Source: a virus
Virus record (IMG/VR): IMGVR_UViG_3300042350_003081
Location: 1 to 64,000 of that record
Strand: one strand, 5' to 3'
Length of the DNA: 64,000 nt
Each line of letters starts with the position of its first letter. Within the stretch, counting starts at the first letter, position 1. The notes under the pieces were generated by a model that worked only from the letters and a program-made list of their open reading frames with translations, was not told where the DNA came from and did not search any database. Below, in pieces: positions 6,294-14,956 of the stretch. A program made the position numbers and the translations under genes.

Positions 6294-8861
6294 TTACAAA
6301 TCAAGTTTTACGACATATTGTTGTATTCCTTGTCTAAGAACCGGTGACTGTAATTTTGACATAACCAAAATATCTTTATTTTCGTCTAATAACGCAATTT
6401 CAGAAACATAAGATTTAGTTCCAAAAGTCCATGTTGGGTTTTGAGAAACCAAAAACTCGGTTGAACTTAGATTTATTTTATATTTCATTTCATAAATTGT
6501 TGCTTGAATATCAGTTTCTAAACTACCGTAAAAATAATACTCATCACCAAAATTTAACTTTGGAGTTGTGGTATTTAAAGGAACTAAGTCAACATAATTA
6601 TTTAAATTATAAAATGGGGCTGACGAATAATTTTCTGAAGTAATAACAAAAGTTGTTGCCGTTAACGATTCTTGTGTCACATATCCATTGACAAACATAC
6701 CACTTATTTGATCTGTAAAATCTATAAGTTTCCATTGTGTTGGGTTAGGTCTCACACCATTTAACGTCTTTTGTGCCAACACTTCAAATTGTGTGGCGTA
6801 AAAACCTGTTGGAACAATACAAGTTGGACAATGTGTTGTTGTTGTTGTAACAGGATTATTAGTTGTCGTTGTTGTTAACGGACTATAGTTTGTTGTAGTT
6901 GTTGTAACAGGACTATTAGTTGTAGTTGTCGTTAACGGACTATATGTTGTTGTAGTTGTTGTTGGAGAGTATCCTGGTTGAACCAAACAATAAAATTCTC
7001 CACCAAATCTAACCGCAACATTTTGTGGTGTGTCCGGTGTGCAAACATTTTCGGTTCCAACTAAACTACTGTAATAATTACAATGTAGTGAATTTGTAAA
7101 ATCATAATTATTTGATAACCTATATGTTATCCAAAGTGTTTCTGAACCACCAGTTAAAACCCCGGTTGTATTTGAGGTTCCACAAGTGTTTGGTGTAATT
7201 AAAGAAATTTGTGGTGCCGGTAATGTCCAATTCCTATTTGATTTATATGAAAGAGCCGCAACAACTTCTTCATCATCAATAACTATCATTTGTGAATCAG
7301 GATATACTTTTCCAATTCTACTTGGTAAACCATTTGATTGTGCAAATGTATCCCACAAGTTAAAGTATCTCAAACCAGGTTGATTCATGTTTGACGATAC
7401 ATTCGATTTAGTATATTGGACTTGGAATAGATTTTTACCATCAAAATTAGGTGGATCAACATAGAATGTTTGACCAAAACAACATTCGGTGTTTTTATGC
7501 CACATTAAAGTTGGCATATATAATTTAAAATTTCTTGCTTGTCCTTGTGTGTTTTCAGGATTTTGACTATCGTAAGGTTGCATTGCGAATTTTTCACCAT
7601 AAAAGAAATCAATTGTTTGATTAGTGTAGTGAATAATGGCAATTGCTTTTTGTTCTTTTGGTGTAACAACTTTTTTATCTCCAAAAGAATTATAATAATA
7701 AACATCATCTGTTGATGTTTGAGCACTTGTAGTATATCCTAAATATTCTTTTTGTCCAATATAAGCAATTGACCCAAATTTTGTGTAATCGTCATAAATT
7801 GTTGAAATAAGTCCGGCCGGATTTTCAGTCCAAGGAATATTCATGTTCCAAATTTTAACATCAAATTGATCTGTATCACAAACTGATTCAAAATCAATAA
7901 CACTTTTACTCCAATGAGGTTCAGGGGTAAAACTATCATAAAGTGGTGTCATTTTTGGAGGATAAATTAATGCCCTTGCAATACACTCAACTGAAAAATT
8001 TGTATAATCAGGTGTTGATCTATCTAATGTAAGTTTATCTTGACAAACATTTATGATTCTATATGTAAGTGTTGGGTAACAACTAAACATCATTTTTTCA
8101 CAACTTGGGGGTTCCGGTAAAGGACAAGCCGCACTTGGTGATGGGGTTAAACAAGGGGTTCTTGTTGGTGATGGTGTTGGCGTTGGTGACGCACACGGAT
8201 CAGAATTAGTATTTGATGCGGTGGGGGTATTAGTTTGTGTTGGTGTTGTTCCTATTGTTGCCGTTGGTGTTGGTGTCGGTGTAGGCGTTGGGAATCCAAC
8301 ACAATTACAATCATTTTTTGCCAATCCATCATAATATATTGTAATAAAATCTCCAATTTGTGGTGTTGTATTATTTAATGAATTACAATCAATTCTATAG
8401 ACATTAATTTCGTTAGAACCACTTAAAGAATACATATCCACAACATAGTTTGGTGTTGATACGTATTGATTATTCGTTAAAGCTTTCCAATTTACGGTAG
8501 TAGCACTTGTATTTCCTGTAAAAAACCCTCTCATGGCCGCTCGGTTAAAAACCGATTCTACTTGTGAATCCATAAATGGTATACCATATATGTTTGTTTG
8601 TTCTTGATCCACCAAATAAGGATATTTAAGATATTGTCTATTTGATTCCGGTACCCCTGAGTTGTTTTGTGAATTAAATTGTGGCTCTAAAATTACCGTA
8701 TCAGATTGATTGTAGGTTTGTGGTAATGTGTTGTATGAAATTTCACTATCCCCTATTGCAAAATAAGAAATATTAAAATTACCCTCCGACAATTTTTGTC
8801 TACCAGTATCGGTAACTCGTGTGTTAACTAAACCTGAAGTATTTTTAATTATGTATGCCAT
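6294..8861 (-). CDS. Large tail/fibre protein with Thr-Pro and poly-Thr linkers, 855 aa
   Basis: The N-terminal 130 residues (beginning MAYIIKNTSGLVNTRVTD) look like a compact virion-binding domain. A Pro/Thr/Ser linker of alternating Thr-Pro lies at about 190-254 and a second tract, with repeated TTTTT separated by YSPL, NSPV, NYSPL and NNPV, at about 632-679. Between them is a large Cys-containing globular region of about 380 residues, and the last 180 residues form another domain ending QYVVKLDL. It is probably a tail fibre or baseplate-attached adhesin, given the flanking structural genes. An AATATTTATTATTAA element precedes the start. No enzymatic motif seen. Confidence 0.7.
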   Translation of the reverse strand: MAYIIKNTSGLVNTRVTDTGRQKLSEGNFNISYFAIGDSEISYNTLPQTYNQSDTVILEPQFNSQNNSGVPESNRQYLKYPYLVDQEQTNIYGIPFMDSQVESVFNRAAMRGFFTGNTSATTVNWKALTNNQYVSTPNYVVDMYSLSGSNEINVYRIDCNSLNNTTPQIGDFITIYYDGLAKNDCNCVGFPTPTPTPTPTATIGTTPTQTNTPTASNTNSDPCASPTPTPSPTRTPCLTPSPSAACPLPEPPSCEKMMFSCYPTLTYRIINVCQDKLTLDRSTPDYTNFSVECIARALIYPPKMTPLYDSFTPEPHWSKSVIDFESVCDTDQFDVKIWNMNIPWTENPAGLISTIYDDYTKFGSIAYIGQKEYLGYTTSAQTSTDDVYYYNSFGDKKVVTPKEQKAIAIIHYTNQTIDFFYGEKFAMQPYDSQNPENTQGQARNFKLYMPTLMWHKNTECCFGQTFYVDPPNFDGKNLFQVQYTKSNVSSNMNQPGLRYFNLWDTFAQSNGLPSRIGKVYPDSQMIVIDDEEVVAALSYKSNRNWTLPAPQISLITPNTCGTSNTTGVLTGGSETLWITYRLSNNYDFTNSLHCNYYSSLVGTENVCTPDTPQNVAVRFGGEFYCLVQPGYSPTTTTTTYSPLTTTTTNSPVTTTTTNYSPLTTTTTNNPVTTTTTHCPTCIVPTGFYATQFEVLAQKTLNGVRPNPTQWKLIDFTDQISGMFVNGYVTQESLTATTFVITSENYSSAPFYNLNNYVDLVPLNTTTPKLNFGDEYYFYGSLETDIQATIYEMKYKINLSSTEFLVSQNPTWTFGTKSYVSEIALLDENKDILVMSKLQSPVLRQGIQQYVVKLDL
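6825..6965 (-). repeat. Tandem poly-Thr repeat region inside the 855-aa gene
   Basis: Four to five imperfect tandem units, each encoding five or six Thr followed by a short spacer (YSPL, NSPV, NYSPL, NNPV, HCP). At DNA level the units share TTGTTGTAACAGGA and GTTAACGGACTA blocks in alternation, so the array is a two-part repeat that has been duplicated. It could expand or contract by slippage and so change the linker length. Confidence 0.7.
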
Positions 8862-8894
8862 TTAATAATAAATATTATAAATTGTTTTTTATGT

Positions 8895-10961
8895 TTAAAA
8901 ACTTGGTGGTTTTGGTGTCACTGGGTTTATTAATATTAACTCACAACACGAACATCCATTTACGATTGGTTTATCCATATTTATGGTATAATATGCAATT
9001 GCGTCTTCGCAATTACCACTTGGTTGATTAATAATAAAATTAGTTGTTGATCCTGTAACAGTTTGATTACTAACTAAGGTTATAGATCTTTCGTATGTTC
9101 TTTGATATTGTATTATATTTATAGCTCCGTCGGCGGTACAAGGACCTGTAAGTGGGATTGTGTTTGTTGTTATACTAATGAAATTCATAGTGTACGACCC
9201 ATCAATTGTTGTTGTGTTATTATAACTTGGACTAGGGTTTAACGATATTGGGTAATACGATAAAGTTGAAATCATTACTAAATTAACAGTAAAAGTAACC
9301 CCTCCTGGTAAGGTTGGTGCTGTAATAGAAAATGTGTTGTTTACGTAATTAACATTCAATGTTAATGTGTATGTTGTTGGGGGAGTATTGGTAATTGTTA
9401 CGTTTCCAAAAGTCCCAACTATACTGTTAGAATCTTTGGCGGTTACCGAATATATTCCTGGTAAAAGATTATTAAACATAGGAGATGGTTGATAAGATAA
9501 ACCTCCGTCAACAGAAAATGTGTATGGAGGTGTTCCACCAGCGGCAGTAACCGATATACTTCCAAAACCACCACAAACAGCATCATTATCACTAGCTCCA
9601 ACACTTACTAAATATGATGAACCACAACTACCTTCTCTAACTGTAATAGATACAACACTAGGAGGTCCTAAAATCTGCCAATTACTTAAAGGAGGATATG
9701 ATGGGTCATTATTTATAAAAATTGTTGTTGGGGAATATCCAGTTAATGTCCATTGTGATGGTGTTGATCCTGTATTCCAATATAAAAGGTATTGACTAGT
9801 TGATGAAGTCCAACTTTCTTCCCCATTTATTATTAATCCAGGTTGTAAATCTATCTGAACCACAGAAATTGCTGGTATTTCTAAACTATAATCAATAACC
9901 TCTAAACTAACACATAAATCGTAACTACTTTTTGGAATAACAGGTATTTGACATGGTCCAATATATGACTCTTGAATTAAAATTTCGGTGTCTGCCGCAA
10001 TAACCCAACTACCAGTAGTTCCTGTAGGGTAAAATTCGTCATAATCTAATATATTATAAGGAGATGTTTGACATTCTATAGTTTGACAAAAATACCATTC
10101 TTGAGTTGCTTCATTCCAAAAAACATAACCTAATTCTTGTAGACCATATTGTAAAAAATAATGTGGTCTTCCATTTTTAAGTCCAATACTTGGACTATTA
10201 ATATAAACCAATTGATCTTTTACTATTCCTGACACCACAAAACACATTGCAGATAATATTTGTGTTTCTGCCGTTAACACACAAATTGTGTTAGAACTAA
10301 AATCACCATAATAATCAACAACAGTTGCTGAATATTGACCAACACCAATATTAGCCAATGCTGGGGCAAAACTACCTATCTCCCAAAATACCGTATAAGG
10401 TGGTGTTCCTCCGGTAATTGATAATGCGGCCGCTCCGTCAAATGTTCTATCGTTAGTTGGATTTTGAACAATACAATCAACACCCATAGGAAATATTGTA
10501 ATTACGTCACATTCATTTGGTGGTTTTACAGTTGGGATTGTTGGTGGACATTGTCCGTTTTCACATATGTCGGTTAACTTAATCGGTATTTGAGTTATTG
10601 TATCAAATTTAGGGTAAGTTTTACTACAAATATTATATGTTAAACCTTCTTGAATAGTATCTATAGTTATTTGGTCATCACAATTAACATAAGTGACATT
10701 TGTTGTTTCTGTGGCAGATCTTATAAAATAACAATAACATAGACAATTACAATCACCAGAAACTATAGTAATGTCATAGGTTGGGTCACAATCTATTTTA
10801 CCTAAACTTAAAACATAAAAACAAGTATCTGCGGTTATAGATAGGTCTAATATTTCTATATTAACGTATGATGAGGTATTCGCGCTCAATCCACTAAAGT
10901 TAGAAATTATTGGTTCGTAACTCCCATCACATGAATATAATATATAACAATCTTCAACCAT
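8895..10961 (-). CDS. SprB-repeat adhesin-like tail protein, 688 aa
   Basis: It contains at least two SprB-type repeats, recognisable by the GGTPPYT block (near residues 183-190 and 475-482) followed by a loop, then a PGIYSVTAKDSNS-type ending. SprB repeats are typical of flavobacterial gliding adhesins. Near the N-terminus is a C-x-Y, then TYVNCDD, then Cys domain similar to the ends of the 423-residue and 252-residue proteins. It is rich in Cys, Thr, Tyr and Ile, with no charged catalytic cluster. It is probably a fibre that contacts the host surface. The short gap to the next gene means it is co-transcribed with the fibre block. Confidence 0.75.
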   Translation of the reverse strand: MVEDCYILYSCDGSYEPIISNFSGLSANTSSYVNIEILDLSITADTCFYVLSLGKIDCDPTYDITIVSGDCNCLCYCYFIRSATETTNVTYVNCDDQITIDTIQEGLTYNICSKTYPKFDTITQIPIKLTDICENGQCPPTIPTVKPPNECDVITIFPMGVDCIVQNPTNDRTFDGAAALSITGGTPPYTVFWEIGSFAPALANIGVGQYSATVVDYYGDFSSNTICVLTAETQILSAMCFVVSGIVKDQLVYINSPSIGLKNGRPHYFLQYGLQELGYVFWNEATQEWYFCQTIECQTSPYNILDYDEFYPTGTTGSWVIAADTEILIQESYIGPCQIPVIPKSSYDLCVSLEVIDYSLEIPAISVVQIDLQPGLIINGEESWTSSTSQYLLYWNTGSTPSQWTLTGYSPTTIFINNDPSYPPLSNWQILGPPSVVSITVREGSCGSSYLVSVGASDNDAVCGGFGSISVTAAGGTPPYTFSVDGGLSYQPSPMFNNLLPGIYSVTAKDSNSIVGTFGNVTITNTPPTTYTLTLNVNYVNNTFSITAPTLPGGVTFTVNLVMISTLSYYPISLNPSPSYNNTTTIDGSYTMNFISITTNTIPLTGPCTADGAINIIQYQRTYERSITLVSNQTVTGSTTNFIINQPSGNCEDAIAYYTINMDKPIVNGCSCCELILINPVTPKPPSF

Positions 10962-10975
10962 TACTTAATAAATAA

Positions 10976-11956
10976 TCAAATGTTGTATTTTTTAATAAAT
11001 GATTTCATATTATCAATATATTTTATAGTCGCACTATTTGAATCTATGTAGTCAAAATAGTTTGGATTTTCTTTTAATTTCATTATTGGGTCTAAATTAA
11101 TGTAATCACCTTTGTAAAATTTTGTTGTTTTTAAGTCGTTAGTAACTCCTGCCATATGTAAGATAGGTCGTTTTTCATATATCTCAATACTATCAGTTGC
11201 CCAAGAAAAATCTAACTCTTTTGTTATTTCTGTTTTATGTCCATGTAACCAAAGATTCCAAAGTAAACTCCACATTTCTGCAGTCCAAAATTGAATCTCT
11301 CCTGGTGAAATTGGAAACCTTTTTTGATAATCTAACATTTGATCATATAATATAGTTGAATCTCGATATATTTTATCCCACAAATCAGAATCAGTATTTT
11401 TAATTAAGTATTGCCCACCACCCGCATTTTCTCTATTTTCTTTAACAATTTCCTTATTTAGTCCAACAACGTCAACCATCTCTTGTAAAAGTTGTTCTTT
11501 TTTAGAATTATGGTGTTGTTTTTCATATCTCTTACAACAATCAATAATATAATCATAACCAATATACCCAACTGTGTCAGATAAATATATCTTATCGTCA
11601 TTAACCATTTTTTCAAAATCAGGCAAATTATTAAACATAATATCAGCATCGTGAAGGAAAAATAATTTTCCGTAATCAAGATTTGTTTTTAACCAACACG
11701 AAATAAGAAATGGTTTTATAGATGGTATATAATGTTTTTTTCTTCTAAAATCAGAGAAATGATGAACATTAATACCAAACTCTTTTAATTTTAAAGATTC
11801 TTCAGATGGTTTTGTATTACCAAGAACTAATCCTAAAACAACATGTATTTGATTTGGGTCAATCCCCTTTTCAATAAAATTATTCACATATAGTTTTATT
11901 TGCCAAATAAAGTATGGTACATCAGGTTGTGCTGTTACAAATAATATATTTTTCAT
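10976..11956 (-). CDS. GT-A-fold glycosyltransferase, putative
   Basis: A 326-residue protein with a Rossmann-like N-terminus (MKNILFVTAQPDVPYFIWQI), a central FFLHDADIMF with a DAD triad at 103-105 matching the metal and nucleotide-sugar binding DxD of GT-A enzymes, then NAGGGQYLI and an acceptor-side EIQFWTAEMW segment. A late LHMAG is a plausible metal-contacting His. There is no signal peptide or membrane helix, so it is cytosolic. It sits inside the block of Thr/Pro-rich fibre genes, so a likely target is Ser/Thr in those linkers, though host glycans or modified DNA bases are alternatives. The fold call is fairly good; donor and acceptor are unknown. Confidence 0.65.
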   Translation of the reverse strand: MKNILFVTAQPDVPYFIWQIKLYVNNFIEKGIDPNQIHVVLGLVLGNTKPSEESLKLKEFGINVHHFSDFRRKKHYIPSIKPFLISCWLKTNLDYGKLFFLHDADIMFNNLPDFEKMVNDDKIYLSDTVGYIGYDYIIDCCKRYEKQHHNSKKEQLLQEMVDVVGLNKEIVKENRENAGGGQYLIKNTDSDLWDKIYRDSTILYDQMLDYQKRFPISPGEIQFWTAEMWSLLWNLWLHGHKTEITKELDFSWATDSIEIYEKRPILHMAGVTNDLKTTKFYKGDYINLDPIMKLKENPNYFDYIDSNSATIKYIDNMKSFIKKYNI

Positions 11957-11997
11957 TAGTGAAATAATAATAGTTATTTTTAATAAGTGAATTCAAA

Positions 11998-12756
11998 TTA
12001 AGGGGGACAAGGACCTGAATCTGAAAATGTCCCACTACCTGATATTAGTGTTGGTGTGGGTAAAAGGTATCCACAACGATATTCGGAACTAGCAATACCA
12101 ACCAAAAGAATTTGTAAGAACCCATCACAATCTGTATAATCAAAAGTAGCTCCTGCTGGACCGCCATCAAATAACCAATAAGTATCACAAGGTATTGGTG
12201 TTGGTGTAGGCGTTTCTGTGGGTGTAGGTGTCGGCGTTTCTGTAGGTGTAAGTGTGGGTGTTAGGCTTGGCGTTAATGTTGGTGTGGGAGTTTCTGTAGG
12301 AGTATAAGTTGGTGTAGGCGTATAAGTTGGTGTAGGTGTGGTCGTTACCGTATTTGTAGGTGTAAGAGTAGGTGTTGGTGTGGGAGTTGGTGTTTCGGTT
12401 GGGCTTAATCCTGGTGTAACTGTATTGGTTGGTGTAACAGTAGGTGTTTCCGTTACCGTTTGTGTTGGGGTTATAGTAGGTGTAGGGGTTTCTGTTGGTG
12501 TAGGAGTTGGTGATGGGGTTGGTGGTGGGGTTGGTGGAGCACAATATATTTCTTCAAATCTTTCACACCCAATTGAGTCTATTATTAATAAACCAACAGC
12601 TGGTGCGGTGTTAAATTGTGGTGGTAGTGTTATAGTAATCGGCGGAATTATTGCCGAACCAACATAGACACATTGATTACCATAAACATTACAACAATAT
12701 GCACTAAATGGTGGGGTTAGTCCAAAAATACTTGTTATTGTTATTTGATTTGGCAT
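11998..12756 (-). CDS. Thr-Pro stalk protein with Cys-rich end domains, 252 aa
   Basis: Three parts. Residues 1-72 match the 72-residue protein at 4118-4336. Residues about 73-190 are a nearly pure Thr/Pro tract with interspersed Glu, Val and Ser ([14 protein letters not shown]). The C-terminal 60 residues carry C-x-x-Y, YTDCDG and further Cys, like the end of the 4338-5609 protein. The long stalk should be extended, resembling mucin-like spacers. It lies between the glycosyltransferase and the seven-repeat SprB protein. Probably a virion surface fibre or decoration; I see no enzyme motif. Confidence 0.75.
   Translation of the reverse strand: MPNQITITSIFGLTPPFSAYCCNVYGNQCVYVGSAIIPPITITLPPQFNTAPAVGLLIIDSIGCERFEEIYCAPPTPPPTPSPTPTPTETPTPTITPTQTVTETPTVTPTNTVTPGLSPTETPTPTPTPTLTPTNTVTTTPTPTYTPTPTYTPTETPTPTLTPSLTPTLTPTETPTPTPTETPTPTPIPCDTYWLFDGGPAGATFDYTDCDGFLQILLVGIASSEYRCGYLLPTPTLISGSGTFSDSGPCPP
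12190..12540 (-). repeat. Degenerate Thr-Pro coding repeat
   Basis: A stretch of about 350 bases made of degenerate hexamers coding for Thr-Pro (minus-strand ACACCAACACC-type units). The period of 6 bases leaves the other frames open and creates misleading long ORFs on both strands. Similar shorter tracts occur at about 4900-5050 and 5360-5420 (plus strand), 8110-8290 and 59220-59345. Confidence 0.8.
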
Positions 12757-12757
12757 T

Positions 12758-14956
12758 TTAAATACAACTTACACAAGATATGTTATAATCAATAACCAAT
12801 TTTACAATTACTTCATTATCTTGCAACGGATTTATTGGAACTATTTCACATCCCTTTGGTATGTCTTCACAAGTTGTATTTATTGTAATCCTATTTGAGG
12901 GTATGTCTACGGTTGTTCCCGATATACCTAAAAATGAATCTAAAGTATTAACAATTGTTTCTGCCCAAATTTGATCGTTAGGGTAGTCGGTAGCTCCTGA
13001 GGAAGTGTAAAACTCTGTTTGAGCAGATTGAGAACTTATTTGGGCGTATATTGAAAAAGTCGCTTCGTTTATTATGCAATTTGTATCCCCACTTGTAAGA
13101 TCTGAAAAACCTTCTAAATACATGGATCTAATTCCTCGTTTTGTAATATCCCCACTATTTCTAAATTCGTTACTACAAACATTATAATATCTATAATTTG
13201 AATATTTTTTTGTTCCGGTAAGAGTTTTATATTTTGTTAAAGTACAACCACTGGTGTCAATAACCGTACAACTATAAGTTCCTGCGGTAAGCCCTGACAC
13301 AGTGCTTCCCGTTTGTGATGATGTTGTTCCACCGCTCCATATATAAGTGAATGGTGGGGTTCCATTTGTAATTAGAACAGTTATTGATCCGTCATTACCA
13401 ATCGTGGGTTGTGTTGCAAATAAACTAAAAAACATTGATTGACTATTTCCAATAAAAATTGCAATAGTTTGAACACATGATGGTATTCCTGAGTCTTGAA
13501 CTGTTAATACGTAATTACCATATTTTAACCCTGTAAAAGTGCTGACTGGTGTTGTGATTGATATTGGAGCATAACTAGGTCCGACTAATGTAAATAAGTA
13601 TGGTAATGTGCCTCCAGTTGATACTTTTACATCTAATATGCCGTTATTTTGACCACAAGTTGTTCCTGTTGTAGCCGTGCTTAAAGTATATAGGTTTGTA
13701 GAACTTATTGTTGTTGTTGCCGTGTATGAGCACGCAATTGAAGATACGGTTACTAAGTATGTTCCATTCGCTAAACCGTAAAAATATTGGTTTGAATTGT
13801 TTAAAGTTCCCGTTTGTTGAATTCCTGATGTTCCTGAAATTGATATTTGTAAATTTGTTGCGGTGCTTAATCCATTATCAACCAACACTTGGATTATTCC
13901 ATCATTTACAGAACAATTAGAATTTGTGGTATTAATTGCAACATTGGTAAATGAATTTGGGGTTAATAAACTAACACTATCATATGTGGTACAAAGGCCA
14001 GCATCAGTAACTAAAAATGAATATGATCCTGAAGTTAGTCCTGTGAAATTAACCGATGATCCAAATGTGATTTCCACTTGGCCTGTAGAAGCACTAAAGA
14101 AATAGGGTGGAGTTCCATTTATAACAATAAACTCAACTTCCCCATCGTTTTGAAAACAAGTTGGTTGATTTATAACAATAAATCCACCCGAAGATACTGG
14201 TGTTACAGTATTAACAGTAAATGACACACTGTTAGAACAACCATTAGGTTCCGTTACCGTTGCAATATAAGTGCCGGCAGTTAATCCAGTTACAGTGGCT
14301 CCGGTTTGAGTTAAAAGGCCGCTTGGACTCCAAGTTATTGTATATGCCGATACAGGTAAAGTTAAACCTGTTAAAAATATTTTACCACTTCCCGTTCCCA
14401 AACAAGATGCGTCATTAACAACATACCCACTAAAGGTAAATGGATTAGACGGATTAATTATTACAGAAGCGCTTTCTCCATCACAACCACCACCATCGTT
14501 TGCAGAAACATAATAAGTTCCGGCAGATAACGATGTAAATGTATAATCTGTTGATACCGATGTTCCTGAATTTATATAATTATCATCTCCGTCATATAAA
14601 ATAAAGGTTGAAAATCCATAAACACCAGAAGTAAATCCTGTAACCTCTCCGTTATCTAATCCACATGTTGTATTTGAAGAATCTATACTTACGGTAGTTC
14701 CTGTTGATATATAAACCGATTTGATCTCAAACGCCGAACTACCATCCGTTATTTGTAAAAAATAAGTTCCACCTGAAATATTCTCGTATGAGTATATGTA
14801 TGGTGCGGTTAATGCTGATGTTGGTAAAGGACAAGACGGTGAAATACAATTAACCGCAAATGGAGGTGTATCTCCACTTACTTGTAAATAAACTGCGCCA
14901 ACATTTAGATTTTCACAATCTCCTGTTACATTATATTGTAGAATTGATATACTCAT
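12758..14956 (-). CDS. Seven-repeat SprB-type adhesin, 732 aa
   Basis: About seven successive SprB-type repeats fill residues 10-560. Each has a C-x-x-x-DG start, a GTPPY-like strand, a TGLTAGTY or SGSYSF turn and an ending such as VTDAGLC or VIDTSGC. This is the pattern of repeats in the flavobacterial gliding adhesin SprB. The last 170 residues form a separate domain with a W-x-x-x-x-x-x-L segment and paired Cys that resembles the C-terminal part of the neighbouring 996-residue protein. It ends one base before the 252-residue gene starts. Likely a long fibre made of Ig-like modules. It could bind the host or mimic host adhesins. Confidence 0.8.
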   Translation of the reverse strand: MSISILQYNVTGDCENLNVGAVYLQVSGDTPPFAVNCISPSCPLPTSALTAPYIYSYENISGGTYFLQITDGSSAFEIKSVYISTGTTVSIDSSNTTCGLDNGEVTGFTSGVYGFSTFILYDGDDNYINSGTSVSTDYTFTSLSAGTYYVSANDGGGCDGESASVIINPSNPFTFSGYVVNDASCLGTGSGKIFLTGLTLPVSAYTITWSPSGLLTQTGATVTGLTAGTYIATVTEPNGCSNSVSFTVNTVTPVSSGGFIVINQPTCFQNDGEVEFIVINGTPPYFFSASTGQVEITFGSSVNFTGLTSGSYSFLVTDAGLCTTYDSVSLLTPNSFTNVAINTTNSNCSVNDGIIQVLVDNGLSTATNLQISISGTSGIQQTGTLNNSNQYFYGLANGTYLVTVSSIACSYTATTTISSTNLYTLSTATTGTTCGQNNGILDVKVSTGGTLPYLFTLVGPSYAPISITTPVSTFTGLKYGNYVLTVQDSGIPSCVQTIAIFIGNSQSMFFSLFATQPTIGNDGSITVLITNGTPPFTYIWSGGTTSSQTGSTVSGLTAGTYSCTVIDTSGCTLTKYKTLTGTKKYSNYRYYNVCSNEFRNSGDITKRGIRSMYLEGFSDLTSGDTNCIINEATFSIYAQISSQSAQTEFYTSSGATDYPNDQIWAETIVNTLDSFLGISGTTVDIPSNRITINTTCEDIPKGCEIVPINPLQDNEVIVKLVIDYNISCVSCI

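Noticed and set aside
6825-6965. Evenly spaced repeats that might be a CRISPR array
   Set aside because: The units are imperfect, codon-aligned poly-Thr repeats inside a large ORF, with no unique spacers.
12185-12544. Second minus-strand frame rich in Asn, Thr and Tyr
   Set aside because: A frame-shifted reading of the same 6-base repeat; the neighbouring frame has the domain homologies.
12338-12667. Open frame on the plus strand with Gly-Val repeats
   Set aside because: It is antisense to the Thr-Pro codons of the real gene; the 6-base period keeps it open. Same for the Gly-Val frames at 4877-5146 and 5255-5566.
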